Positions 17,281-25,700 of a stretch of DNA of 64,000 nucleotides are shown one piece after another. This DNA is from Cryobacterium arcticum (lineage in GTDB: Bacteria; Actinomycetota; Actinomycetes; Actinomycetales; Microbacteriaceae), in the NCBI RefSeq assembly GCF_001679725.1, contig NZ_CP016282.1:1984001-2048000 (forward strand), in the 5' to 3' direction. The translations under genes were made by a program, and so were the position numbers. The notes beneath the pieces are model-generated. The model was not told the origin of the DNA. It saw only the letters and a list, made by a program, of their open reading frames with translations, and made no database searches. How positions within the stretch are numbered: position 1 is the stretch's first letter; every line of letters begins with the position of its first letter.

Positions 17281-17338
17281 GGTCCCCATGCGGGCATCTG
17301 CACCCGGTGTGCCGGGTGCAGGTGTCCGAACGGGGACC
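17281..17338. repeat. 58-nt symmetric imperfect hairpin
   Basis: Two 27-nt arms flank a TGTG loop at 17308-17311. The inner ten pairs (CTGCACCCGG) and outer seven (GGTCCCC) are perfect; between them 10-nt segments pair only in part. It lies between the cspA terminator and the end of the convergent Lrp gene, so it could terminate the latter or be a mobile or structural element. Confidence 0.7.
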
Positions 17339-17381
17339 GTGGGGGCGCGGTTCTCGCCGGGGTGCGGGCGCCGTGGGGTTA

Positions 17382-17861
17382 CTACTTGACCAGGTCCTGC
17401 CAGCCGTCGCCGTCCACGTACTCGAAGATCAGGTTGGTCTCCGTGTGGGCAACCGCCGGATGCTCGGCCAGGTGCTCGAGCACGAAGTCACGCAGGTCCG
17501 AGGCATCCGCAGCCGCTACGTGCAGCAGGTAGTCGTCGGCGCCGGCGGTGTGGAACAGGCCGATCACGCCGGGCCAGTGCGGAGCGGCACTGCGGAAGTC
17601 GTCGATCTGTTCGCGGGCGTGCTTGGCCAGGCGCACCGAGATGAGCGCCTGCAGCGACGCCCCGAGGGCGGCCAGGTCGATGTTCGCCCGGTATCCGCGG
17701 ATGTGGCCCAGCTGCTGCAGCCGCCGCAGCCGGAGCGACACCGTCGACTCGGCCACGCCGATCTCGGCGGCCAGGGCGGCACCCGATGCCCGGGCGTTGA
17801 CCGAAAGTGCGCGGAGCAGCGCCCGATCCACCCGGTCCAGGTCGGCTTTCTTGGAATCCAT
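17382..17861 (-). CDS. Lrp/AsnC-family transcription regulator
   Basis: A 159-residue protein of standard family length. An N-terminal winged helix-turn-helix (LDRVDRALLRALSVNARASG, then AAEIGVAESTVSLRLRRLQQLG) occupies residues 8-58. A C-terminal RAM ligand-binding domain follows (ALISVRLAKHAREQIDDFRS, VIGLFHTAGADDYLLHV). Such proteins form octamers and respond to amino acids. It stands alone: the helicase downstream at 17999-19963 is transcribed in the same direction but its gene lies upstream of this one, with a 137-nt gap. The target and effector cannot be read. ATG start. Confidence 0.9.
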   Translation of the reverse strand: MDSKKADLDRVDRALLRALSVNARASGAALAAEIGVAESTVSLRLRRLQQLGHIRGYRANIDLAALGASLQALISVRLAKHAREQIDDFRSAAPHWPGVIGLFHTAGADDYLLHVAAADASDLRDFVLEHLAEHPAVAHTETNLIFEYVDGDGWQDLVK

Positions 17862-17998
17862 ACACGCTCTCTTTCGTTGCGCGCCAGTTTATCGACCATT
17901 CTTCGACGTCAACAGCTCCCCCTGCATCAACTGCGTCACAACTGGGTTTCGGTCGGATTTCGCCGCCCCTTCTGCGATCCGGCCCTCCGGCCGGCAGG

Positions 17999-19963
17999 TC
18001 AGCTGCGACCGAGGCGCTGCCGGAGCAGGTCGATGCGTTTCTGGATCTGGGTGACGCTGGCCTGGGCCACGGCTGGACCACCGCACAGTCGGCGCAGCTC
18101 CGCGTGCACCATGGCGTGCGGCTCCCCCGAGAGCTTCGACCACATTCCCACGAGGCTGCCCAGCAGCGTCCGCTGCTCCTTGAGCGTGCGATAGAGCGGA
18201 ATGGGCTCCGGAGGTGCCCCTTCCACCGCGGCGGCGGCGGTGCGGCGCTCGGAGCCCCGCTTGGACTGCTTCTGCTGACGCTGGCGCAGGAGCTCGGACA
18301 CCTGCTCGGGTTCGAGCAAACCGGGGATGCCGATGAAGTCGAATTCCTCGTCGGTGCCGGGCTCGGCGAGCTCGCCGTACTCGTCGCCGTTGAACATCAC
18401 CATGTCGAAGGTCGCCTGGGAGTCCAGCGCCTGCCAGGTGAATTCCTCGCCGAGTTCGTCGGACGCCTTCTCGGTCTTGTTCGCGGCCGCCACCATGGCG
18501 TCCTCGGGGTTGTACATGCCGTCGTCGCCGTCGTCCCGGTTACTGCGGTCGAGCGCGTGGTCGCGCTCCAGCTCCATGGCGTTGGCCAGGCTCAACAGAC
18601 CGGGCACATTGGGCAGGAAGATCGACGCGGTCTCACCGCGACGGCGGGCGCGCACGAAACGGCCGATGGCCTGCGCGAAGAACAGTGGGGTCGACGCGCT
18701 CGTGGCGTAGACGCCCACGGCAAGCCGCGGCACGTCCACACCTTCGGACACCATCCGCACCGCGACCATCCAACGCCGGGTGTTGTGCGAGAACTCGTCG
18801 ATCCGGTCGCTGGACTCCTTCTCGTCGGAGAGCACCACAGTGGCCGGCTCTCCGGAGATCTCCTCGAGGATTGCGGCGTAGGCGCGGGCCGTGGTCTGGT
18901 CGGTCGCGATCACCAGGCCGCCGGCATCCGGGATGCCGTGCCGCACCTCGGTGAGGCGGCTGTCGGCGGCCCGCAACACGGCGGGGATCCACTGCCCACT
19001 GGGCTCGAGGGCCGTTCGCCAGGCTTGCGAGGTGATGTCCTTGGTGTTGCCCTCGCCGAGCTTGGCTTCCATCTCGTCGCCGGCCCGGGTGCGCCACTTC
19101 ATATGACCGGCGTAGACCATGAACATGACGGGGCGCACCACGCCGTCCTCCAGGGCGCGACCGTAGCCGTAGTTGTAGTCGCTCTGGGAGAGGCGGATGC
19201 CGTGCTTGTCGGGCAGATAGGTCACGAACGGGATGGGCGAGGTGTCCGAGCGGAACGGGGTTCCGGTCAACGAGAGGCGCCGGGTGGCCGGATCGAAGGC
19301 TTCCCGGATCGCGTCGCCCCAGCTCAGGGCGTCGCCGCCGTGATGCACCTCGTCGAGGATCACGAGCGTGCGGCTGGCCTGGGTGAGTTCGCGGTGCAGC
19401 GCGGCGCGGGTCGCGACCTGGGCGTAGGTCACGGCGATGCCGTGGAAGTGGCTGCCGTAGCGGCCATGCGCGTTCTTGAAGCCGGGGTCGAGCCGGATGC
19501 CGGCGCGGGCGGCGGCATCCGCCCACTGGCGCTTGAGGTGCTCGGTGGGGGCGACGACGGTGATCCGGTCGATCACCCGGCGCGCCCGGAGCTCGGCGGC
19601 CAGGCGCAGGGCGAAGGTGGTCTTGCCTGCCCCGGGGGTGGCGGCGGCGAGGAAGTCGCGCGGCTGGTGTTGGAAGTACGCCTCGAGGGCCTCGGCCTGC
19701 CAGGCCCGCAGCTTGCTGGCGGTACCCCAGGCGGCTCGTTCGGGGAAGGACGGCGAGAGGTGCTCGGCGGCGCTGGTGCCGGCCGGGCCGCGGGCCGGCC
19801 CGTACACGGGCGGCGTGTCGACGACCTCGGCCAGGAAACTGCCGGCCGGGGCGCCGCCGGACCACTGGGGATCGGAGGAGGGCGGGAGGAACAATCCGGG
19901 TTCAGTGGTCTCCCGATGCGAGGGTTCCCGGAAAGCGGATCCGAAATCAGGTGGAGTAGTCAC
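17999..19963 (-). CDS. SF2 DEAD/DEAH-box helicase
   Basis: About 654 residues from the GTG at 19963; a TTG at 19981 would add six residues, and neither start has a clear Shine-Dalgarno. The N-terminal 85 residues look disordered. RecA domain 1 carries the Q-like RAWQAEALEAYF, Walker A TPGAGKTT, and motif II LDEVHH followed by LSLTGTPFRSD (motif III). Domain 2 carries VRMVSEGVDVPRL and QAIGRFVRARR (motifs V and VI). The architecture is that of UvrB/Rad25-like DNA helicases of unknown role in actinobacteria. A C-terminal region rich in Glu, Gln and Lys follows. It diverges from the SGNH hydrolase gene. Confidence 0.88.
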   Translation of the reverse strand: MTTPPDFGSAFREPSHRETTEPGLFLPPSSDPQWSGGAPAGSFLAEVVDTPPVYGPARGPAGTSAAEHLSPSFPERAAWGTASKLRAWQAEALEAYFQHQPRDFLAAATPGAGKTTFALRLAAELRARRVIDRITVVAPTEHLKRQWADAAARAGIRLDPGFKNAHGRYGSHFHGIAVTYAQVATRAALHRELTQASRTLVILDEVHHGGDALSWGDAIREAFDPATRRLSLTGTPFRSDTSPIPFVTYLPDKHGIRLSQSDYNYGYGRALEDGVVRPVMFMVYAGHMKWRTRAGDEMEAKLGEGNTKDITSQAWRTALEPSGQWIPAVLRAADSRLTEVRHGIPDAGGLVIATDQTTARAYAAILEEISGEPATVVLSDEKESSDRIDEFSHNTRRWMVAVRMVSEGVDVPRLAVGVYATSASTPLFFAQAIGRFVRARRRGETASIFLPNVPGLLSLANAMELERDHALDRSNRDDGDDGMYNPEDAMVAAANKTEKASDELGEEFTWQALDSQATFDMVMFNGDEYGELAEPGTDEEFDFIGIPGLLEPEQVSELLRQRQQKQSKRGSERRTAAAAVEGAPPEPIPLYRTLKEQRTLLGSLVGMWSKLSGEPHAMVHAELRRLCGGPAVAQASVTQIQKRIDLLRQRLGRS

Positions 19964-20019
19964 TTCATAAGAACTTACCAACTCGCGCCGACATTCGCCC
20001 GACGGGGCAGAATGAATGC

Positions 20020-20835
20020 ATGACGAAGCAGCAGCACCCGTGGTCCCGCTACGTCGCGATCGGCGACTCGTTCACGGAGGGGGTCGGCGATCCCGAACCG
20101 GCCAGCCCGGGCGGCAACCGCGGCTGGGCCGACCGGGTCGCCGAGATGCTCAGCCTGGGCTCCGACGACTTCGCCTACGGCAATCTCGCCGTGCGCGGCA
20201 AGCTGATGAACCAGATCCTCGCCGAGCAGGTGCGCCCGGCCCTTGACCTGCGCCCGGACCTCATCACCATCTCGGCCGGCGGCAATGACGTGCTCCGGCC
20301 CGGCAGCGACCCGGATGCGATCGCGGCGCGGTTCGACGAGGCCGTCACCCTGCTCGGCTCGGAGGGAGCCACGGTTGTGGTCTTCACCGGCGTCGACGTG
20401 CGCTTCTCCCCCGTGCTCCGGGGGCTGCGTGGCAAGGTGGCCATCTACAACGAGAACATCCGGGCCGTCGCGGCCGCGCACGACGCTATCGTGGCCGACA
20501 TGTGGTCGTTGACCGAGACCCAGGATGCCCGCATGTGGGCGCCGGACCGACTGCACCTCAACCCGCTCGGGCATCACACCGTGGCCCGGATGGTGCTGGA
20601 CGTGCTGAACGTCGCGAATCCGCTCGAGCCCCTGGTGCCCGAGCCCATGCCGGGCATCACCTGGCGCCAGGCCCGCACCGAAGACCTCGCCTGGGCGCGG
20701 GAGTACCTGGTGCCGTGGGTGTTGCGCCGGGTGCGGCACCAGTCCTCCGGCGACTACATCCTGCCCAAGCGACCGGCGGTTGAACCGGTCACCCGGTTGG
20801 ACGAGCCGGAAGAACCCGCGCGGAAGATCGGTTAG
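20020..20835 (+). CDS. SGNH/GDSL-family hydrolase
   Basis: A 271-residue protein with the four SGNH blocks: GDSFTEG with nucleophile Ser17, Gly in NLAVRGKL, ISAGGNDVL, and APDRLHLNPLGH with the catalytic Asp/His pair. It has no signal peptide or membrane segment and is probably cytoplasmic. It acts as an esterase or lipase on an unknown acyl substrate. The last 60 residues are charged and outside the core domain. The ATG at 20020 is preceded by CAGAAT 6 nt upstream, like the leaderless promoters seen elsewhere here. It converges with the carboxypeptidase gene. Confidence 0.88.
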   Translation: MTKQQHPWSRYVAIGDSFTEGVGDPEPASPGGNRGWADRVAEMLSLGSDDFAYGNLAVRGKLMNQILAEQVRPALDLRPDLITISAGGNDVLRPGSDPDAIAARFDEAVTLLGSEGATVVVFTGVDVRFSPVLRGLRGKVAIYNENIRAVAAAHDAIVADMWSLTETQDARMWAPDRLHLNPLGHHTVARMVLDVLNVANPLEPLVPEPMPGITWRQARTEDLAWAREYLVPWVLRRVRHQSSGDYILPKRPAVEPVTRLDEPEEPARKIG

Positions 20836-20868
20836 ACCCCGCGCCAGGGTGGACGCGACAGGCTGAGG

Positions 20869-22092
20869 TCAGACCTGGCCGGGGTGGGTCCAGCGCCAGA
20901 ACGGGCCGGGATCGGTGATCGTGGTGTCGAGGACCAGCGGCACCGAGACGGTGGCGCTGCCGACGGTCACGTCGACGCTGCCGACGGTGTCGCCCTCGGA
21001 GCCCACGGTGAGGGGCTCGACCTCGACGTCGGTGTTCACCGGGGTGTCGGACCACAGCACGGCGGACTGGGAGCTCTCGGCCACGGCCTGCCCTGACTGG
21101 CCCCACGGCGTCGTGTAGCTGCCGTAGACGGTCCCCTCCTCCACGAGGGTCACCTGACGGAATCCGGGGCTCACACTGGCGATGAGGGTGCGGACGGTCT
21201 TGTTCAGCTCGGGGTGCGTGTCCCCGCCGAGCACGACGCCGACGAGGGTGACCGTCGTGTCCCCGACCGGGACCTCGACGGCGAAGAGCAGGCAGGCGCC
21301 GGCCTCGTCGGTGGTTCCGGTCTTGATGCCGTCGACTCCGTCGACGCCGAGCAGCTTGTTCGTGTTCGTGACGGTTCCCACGGTGGGGATCTCTGCGGAG
21401 GGCATGGCCACGATCGAGGGCAGCACGGGGTCGGCCATGACCAGCTTGCCGATGGCCACCAGGTCGGCGGGACTGCTGACGCTCTGGGCGGAGATGCCGC
21501 TGGTGTCGGCGACGGTGGTGCCGGTCAGGCCGTGCTCGCTGAGGTAGGCGGAGGCCGCGGCCAGGTAGGCGTCGACGGAACCGAATGCCCACACGGCCAG
21601 CGAGACGCTGTAGTTGTTCGCCGACGGGATGAGCATTGTCTCCAGGGCCTGACGTTGCGTGAGCACCATCCCGGCGGAAACCGGGGCCACTGAGCCGTTC
21701 TCGGCGACGGCGTCGTAGTAGATGTCGACGTCGGTGTCGGTGAAGGTGATGGCGGGTCCTTCCTCGTCGCCGGTGAGAGGCTTGGCGTCGAGGATGACCA
21801 GCGCGGTGACCATCTTGGTGATGCTGGCGATGGGCACAGAGGACTGGTCTCCGCTGCTGCCCAGCACGCCGTCGAAGCCGACGGCTCCGATCGCTCCGGC
21901 ACCCTGCGACGGCCAGGTGGGTGTCGCCGCCGCCTGCGTGAGTGCAGCGGGCTCGCTGACGCTCGCGTCCAGTGCGGACACGGGCGCGAGGCCCGTGCTG
22001 GTGAGGTAGACGGCGGACGCGAGCACCACGGCGAGAGCACCGAAGAAAGCGAGTCGCCGACGGCGGTAGACCTGGCGTCGGGTGGGAGACAT
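20869..22092 (-). CDS. D-alanyl-D-alanine carboxypeptidase-like protein (S11)
   Basis: A 407-residue extracytoplasmic protein. A basic N terminus (RRQVYRRRR) and a single hydrophobic segment at about 13-32 anchor or export it. The penicillin-binding motifs are SITK (Ser90-Lys93), SAN (156-158) and KTG (256-258), in the order and spacing of the DacA/PBP5 family. A C-terminal beta domain and a last hydrophobic-poor tail follow. It trims D-Ala from peptidoglycan pentapeptides. TAGAAT lies 6 nt before the ATG at 22092 on the minus strand, so the mRNA is probably leaderless. It is transcribed in the same direction as trmH, with a 63-nt gap. Confidence 0.88.
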   Translation of the reverse strand: MSPTRRQVYRRRRLAFFGALAVVLASAVYLTSTGLAPVSALDASVSEPAALTQAAATPTWPSQGAGAIGAVGFDGVLGSSGDQSSVPIASITKMVTALVILDAKPLTGDEEGPAITFTDTDVDIYYDAVAENGSVAPVSAGMVLTQRQALETMLIPSANNYSVSLAVWAFGSVDAYLAAASAYLSEHGLTGTTVADTSGISAQSVSSPADLVAIGKLVMADPVLPSIVAMPSAEIPTVGTVTNTNKLLGVDGVDGIKTGTTDEAGACLLFAVEVPVGDTTVTLVGVVLGGDTHPELNKTVRTLIASVSPGFRQVTLVEEGTVYGSYTTPWGQSGQAVAESSQSAVLWSDTPVNTDVEVEPLTVGSEGDTVGSVDVTVGSATVSVPLVLDTTITDPGPFWRWTHPGQV

Positions 22093-22098
22093 CCGTCG

Positions 22099-22104
22099 AT
22101 TCTA
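22099..22104 (-). promoter_or_regulatory. -10 box of the carboxypeptidase gene, leaderless
   Basis: Read on the minus strand this is TAGAAT, 6 nt from the ATG at 22092, with no Shine-Dalgarno in between. Confidence 0.5.
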
Positions 22105-22155
22105 ACGACGAGAAGTGTCCGGGCGGCGCAGCGGGGCCGCGCGCCCCGAAGCGGC

Positions 22156-22959
22156 CTACACGCGCAGGGCGTACAGGGCGACGGCGCTGGCGGAGGCCAC
22201 GTTGAGCGAATCCACGCCGTGCAGCATCGGGATCGTCACGATGGTGTCCGCCGCGGACAGGGCGTGACGGCTCAGCCCGTCACCCTCGGTGCCGAGGACG
22301 ATGGCGACCCGTTCCGGCGGCTGCCGGGCGAAGACGTCGAGGGAGACGGCGTCGTCGGCCAGGGCGAGGGCGGCCAGGTGGAAGCCGTTATCGTGCAGCA
22401 CCGGCGTCGCCTCGGACCATTCCGGAAGCCGTGTCCACGGCACCTGCAGTACCGTTCCCATGCTCACGCGGACGCTCCGGCGATAGAGCGGGTCGGCGCA
22501 CCGGGGAGTGATCAGCACGGCGTCGGCGCCCAGCCCGGCCACTGACCTGAAGATCGCCCCCACGTTGGTGTGGTCGACGATGTCCTCGAGGATCACGATG
22601 CGCCGGGCGCCCCGGATGATGTCGGCCACCGACTGCAGGTCGGGGCGGTGCATGGCCGCGAGGGCGCCACGGTGCAGGTTGTACCCGGTGAGCTGTTCGA
22701 GCAGGGCGGCGGTCCCCACGTAGATGGGCACGTCGGGCCAGTCCTTCAGGAGCCGGGTGGCGTCGGGCAGCCACTGCTCCTGCACGAGAACCGAGCGCGG
22801 ACGGTGGCCGGCGTCGAGGGCGCGGCCGATCACCTTGGCCGATTCGGCGATGTACAGGCCGTTCGCCGGTTCGCTCACCCGGCGCAGGGCCACATCGGTC
22901 AGCCGGGAGTAGTCGGCGAGTCCCGGCTGGTCGAGGTCGGTAATCGGGACGATCTGCAC
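22156..22959 (-). CDS. TrmH/SpoU-family RNA 2'-O-methyltransferase
   Basis: A 267-residue SPOUT enzyme. An N-terminal substrate-binding domain (GLYIAESAKVIGRAL) is followed by the knotted catalytic domain with motif 1 HTNVGAIFRSV, motif 2 VLGTEGDGLS and motif 3 IPMLHGVDSLNVASA. It transfers a methyl group from S-adenosylmethionine to a ribose 2'-OH in rRNA or tRNA; the target nucleotide cannot be read from sequence. GTG start at 22959 with GGAAAGG about 16 nt upstream. It diverges from the sirtuin gene across a 185-nt spacer. Confidence 0.9.
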   Translation of the reverse strand: MQIVPITDLDQPGLADYSRLTDVALRRVSEPANGLYIAESAKVIGRALDAGHRPRSVLVQEQWLPDATRLLKDWPDVPIYVGTAALLEQLTGYNLHRGALAAMHRPDLQSVADIIRGARRIVILEDIVDHTNVGAIFRSVAGLGADAVLITPRCADPLYRRSVRVSMGTVLQVPWTRLPEWSEATPVLHDNGFHLAALALADDAVSLDVFARQPPERVAIVLGTEGDGLSRHALSAADTIVTIPMLHGVDSLNVASASAVALYALRV

Positions 22960-23054
22960 GGCGGAGGCCGCCTTTCCGGGAATGTTCTGCTGTGTGGGAG
23001 GTTCTCATCGGGCCGTTGTGCGGGCCGCGCCTCCGCGAACCGTAACACAGCCGA

Positions 23055-23073
23055 AAACTGACCAGTTTAGACT
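23055..23073 (+). promoter_or_regulatory. Candidate promoter and operator of the sirtuin gene
   Basis: AAACTG (23055-23060) and CAGTTT (23063-23068) form a 6-bp inverted repeat with a 2-nt spacer. The last T begins TAGACT (23068-23073), the same -10 hexamer as upstream of cellobiose phosphorylase and treS. Confidence 0.35.
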
Positions 23074-23144
23074 CAGAGGACATCTCTGCCGCGCCAGGGC
23101 CCCTCCGGGCGCCGGTGGCGACGACGTGATGAGGATGGAGCACG

Positions 23145-23999
23145 ATGACGGCCGAGACTGTCCTGACGACACCGGCGGTAGCCGGGAAAGACCTCGACGC
23201 GATTGCCGCGATCCTGCGCGGTCGCCGCACCGCCGTCCTGACCGGCGCCGGCGTGAGCACGGACTCGGGCATCCCGGACTACCGGGGTGCGGGCGCACCC
23301 GTGCGGGTGCCGATGACCTTCCAGACCTTCCTGGCCGACGAGCGGGCCCGCAAACGGTACTGGGCCGGCAGCCACCTCGGCTGGCACCGCTTCCGGGCGG
23401 CCGAGCCGAACCTCGGCCACCGCTCCCTCGTGGCCCTGGAGGACGCCGGACTCGTCAGCGGGGTCGTCACCCAGAACGTCGACGGCCTGCACACCAGGGC
23501 CGGGTCCCGGCACGTCGTGGACCTGCACGGCTCCATGGACCTGGTGGTCTGCCTCTCCTGCGGACAGGCCTTCGGCCGGGACAGCATCGCCGCCCGGCTC
23601 GAGGCACACAACCCGGTTCTCGCCGACCCCGACCAGGTGGAGATCGCCCCGGACGGCGACGCGATCGTGGTCGACATCGACGACTTCGTCGTTCCGGACT
23701 GTTCGGTGTGCGGCGGCCTGCTCAAGCCCAATGTGGTCTTCTTCGGCGAGCTCGTTCCGACGGGCAAGTTCACGGCCGCGTCGGCGCTGGTGCGGGCGGC
23801 GGATGCCCTGATCATCGCCGGTTCGTCGCTGGCGGTGAACTCCGGGATCCGGTTGCTCGAACTGGCCAGGCGCCGCAAGCTGCCCATTGTGGTGATCAAC
23901 CGCGGTGTGACCAAGGGCGACGGCCGTGCGCAGATCAAGCTGGAGGCGGGCACGTCGGAGACCTTCGCGGGACTGGTGACCAGGCTGATCGAGTCATGA
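23145..23999 (+). CDS. Sir2-family NAD-dependent deacetylase
   Basis: A 284-residue sirtuin. The NAD-binding GAGVSTDSGIPDYRG spans residues 34-48, and the Pro-Asp-Tyr-Arg form points to the class II (SIRT4-like) branch. TQNVDGLH lies at 109-116 and the catalytic base is His128 in DLHG. Cys136, Cys139, Cys186 and Cys189 form the structural zinc site, with a long insert between the pairs. GSSLAVNSG and VVINRG are the remaining NAD motifs. It removes acyl groups from lysines; its targets are unknown. GAGGATGGAG precedes the ATG. Its stop overlaps the next start (ATGA at 23996). Confidence 0.92.
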   Translation: MTAETVLTTPAVAGKDLDAIAAILRGRRTAVLTGAGVSTDSGIPDYRGAGAPVRVPMTFQTFLADERARKRYWAGSHLGWHRFRAAEPNLGHRSLVALEDAGLVSGVVTQNVDGLHTRAGSRHVVDLHGSMDLVVCLSCGQAFGRDSIAARLEAHNPVLADPDQVEIAPDGDAIVVDIDDFVVPDCSVCGGLLKPNVVFFGELVPTGKFTAASALVRAADALIIAGSSLAVNSGIRLLELARRRKLPIVVINRGVTKGDGRAQIKLEAGTSETFAGLVTRLIES

Positions 24000-24562
24000 C
24001 CAGGCTCGCGATCGTGCGGCACGGCCAGACCGACTGGAACCTGCAGACCCGCATCCAGGGCAGCACCGACATCCCGCTGAACTCCACGGGCCGCGCGCAG
24101 GCCGCGGAGACCGGCCTGCGGCTCAGCACCGCACGGTGGGATGCCATCGTCACCAGTCCGCTGCTCCGGGCGCACGAGACCGCCCGGATCATCGCCGGTG
24201 AGCTGGACCACGCCGCCCCCGTGGTCGTCCCCGAGCTGACCGAACGCCACCACGGGGAGATCGAGGGGCTCACGTTCGCCGAGCGCCAGCACCGGTTCCC
24301 GGACGGTTCCCGGGTGCCAGGGTTGGAGAGCCGGCAGGCCGTGCTGGACCGTGTGCTGCCCGCTCTTGAACGCGTCGCCCTGGCCTACGCCGGCCAGGAG
24401 GTGATCGTGGTCTGCCACGGCGGGGTCATCGGAACGCTGGTGCGCTACGCGACCAACGGGGAACGCCCGGCGGCCGGTGAGCTGATCCCGAACGGGTCGG
24501 TGCACGATTTCCGTTGGCAGGACGGCCGGCTGGTGCTCGAACGCTTCGTGTCGGTGCGCTGA
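23996..24562 (+). CDS. Histidine phosphatase (phosphoglycerate mutase-like)
   Basis: A 188-residue protein of the branch 2 histidine phosphatase superfamily. RHGQT at 8-12 has the phosphorylated His9, SPLLRAHETA the phosphate-binding Arg, ERHHGEIEG the acid Glu, and VVCHGGVIG the second His. Such proteins hydrolyse sugar phosphates, alpha-ribazole phosphate or similar. It is translationally coupled to the sirtuin through the ATGA overlap. A much longer frame starting at 22982 covers the sirtuin gene and is rejected. It converges with the glycosyltransferase gene. Confidence 0.9.
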   Translation: MTRLAIVRHGQTDWNLQTRIQGSTDIPLNSTGRAQAAETGLRLSTARWDAIVTSPLLRAHETARIIAGELDHAAPVVVPELTERHHGEIEGLTFAERQHRFPDGSRVPGLESRQAVLDRVLPALERVALAYAGQEVIVVCHGGVIGTLVRYATNGERPAAGELIPNGSVHDFRWQDGRLVLERFVSVR

Positions 24563-24590
24563 CTCCTGCCGCCGGGTGCGGCGGGCCCGC

Positions 24591-25700
24591 TCAGTCGCGC
24601 CGGTTCGCCGCCCTGGTGCCCTGCAGTACCCGGAGGAGACGCTCGGCCGAGCCGGCCCAGGTGAAGCGTGCGGCCTGCAGGACCGAGAGCCCTGATCGAC
24701 GGGCCCACTCCCCCGGCTGCTCGAGGGCGAGCACCGCCGCCGCAACGGCGTCGGGGTCGCGTGGGGCCACGTAGCTCGCCGCGTCGCCGCCGATCTCCCG
24801 GAAAATGGGGATGTCGCTGACCACGACGGGGATGCCGAGGCCCATGGCCTCCACCAGCGGGATGCCGAACCCTTCGTCGAGGGAGGCGCTCACCAGCGCG
24901 GTCGCGCCGGCCAGCAACGCCACGTACTCGTCGTCGCTGACCCCGTTGTGGAACACCAGGGTCGCCTGCGGGGCGAGGGCGCTGAGGCGGGCCCGTTCGT
25001 CGTCGCTCACCCGGCTGAGCAGGTGCAGCTCGTAGCCGGGCAGGGCCGCCGCGGCGCGCACCAGGGTGTCCACGTTCTTGTACGGCATGAACGAACCCAT
25101 GTAGATCAGCCGCTTCGCGGCGGGTTCGGTCCGGGCCGCCAGGCCGTCGGGGTGCGTCACGGCATCCGCCGCATTGGGTACAACAGAAACGGGCCGCCGG
25201 GTGAGGCGGTGCCTGGCGATCAGCTCCCCGGTGGTCTCCGACACCGTCACCACGCCGTCCGACCGGTTCAGGAGCAGGCGTTGCGGCGTCCAGGACAGGT
25301 GGTACAGCCGCCAGAGCAGGCGGATGGCGGCGGAGAACTCCCGCGGAGGTGTGCGGTTGCGGTAGTAGATCAGGTCGTGCACCGTGAGCACCAGACGGTA
25401 CCGGCGGCCCCACGATCCCATGGTCTGCATGGGGCTGAACACGATGTCGGGCTTCAGCCGGTTCACGGTCAGGGCGACGAGGGGCTCGAGCGCGCTCGTG
25501 GGCGAACGCACGAGCTGCCAGGGCAGGTCGGGCAGCAGGGCCAGCTGACGGTGGTCGCTGATCAGCATGGTGACCGGGTGCAGGCGGCCGAGTTCGGTGA
25601 CCAGGCCCGCCGTGTAGCGGCTGATGCCGTCGTGCCGGTCGGTCCGCGTGTAGCGGCAGTCGAAGACGATGCGCAGGGAACGCTCGGGTGCGGCGGTCAT
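24591..25700 (-). CDS. Glycosyltransferase family 4 protein
   Basis: A 369-residue GT-B fold enzyme. The N-terminal domain has DGISRYTAGLVTELG, the usual acceptor-domain start. The C-terminal GT1/GT4 domain has YMGSFMPYKNVDTLVRAAA and the donor-binding EGFGIPLVEAMGLGIPVVVSDIP motif with its Glu pair. It transfers a sugar from a nucleotide donor to an unidentified acceptor, perhaps a cell-envelope glycan or glycolipid. Its ATG overlaps the stop of the alpha/beta hydrolase (ATGA at 25697-25700), so the two are coupled. Confidence 0.88.
   Translation of the reverse strand: MTAAPERSLRIVFDCRYTRTDRHDGISRYTAGLVTELGRLHPVTMLISDHRQLALLPDLPWQLVRSPTSALEPLVALTVNRLKPDIVFSPMQTMGSWGRRYRLVLTVHDLIYYRNRTPPREFSAAIRLLWRLYHLSWTPQRLLLNRSDGVVTVSETTGELIARHRLTRRPVSVVPNAADAVTHPDGLAARTEPAAKRLIYMGSFMPYKNVDTLVRAAAALPGYELHLLSRVSDDERARLSALAPQATLVFHNGVSDDEYVALLAGATALVSASLDEGFGIPLVEAMGLGIPVVVSDIPIFREIGGDAASYVAPRDPDAVAAAVLALEQPGEWARRSGLSVLQAARFTWAGSAERLLRVLQGTRAANRRD

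Noticed and set aside
22982..23995. Long N-terminal extension of the histidine phosphatase
   Set aside because: It runs through the sirtuin gene in another frame and is Arg/Gly/Pro-rich; the ATGA overlap gives the natural start at 23996.
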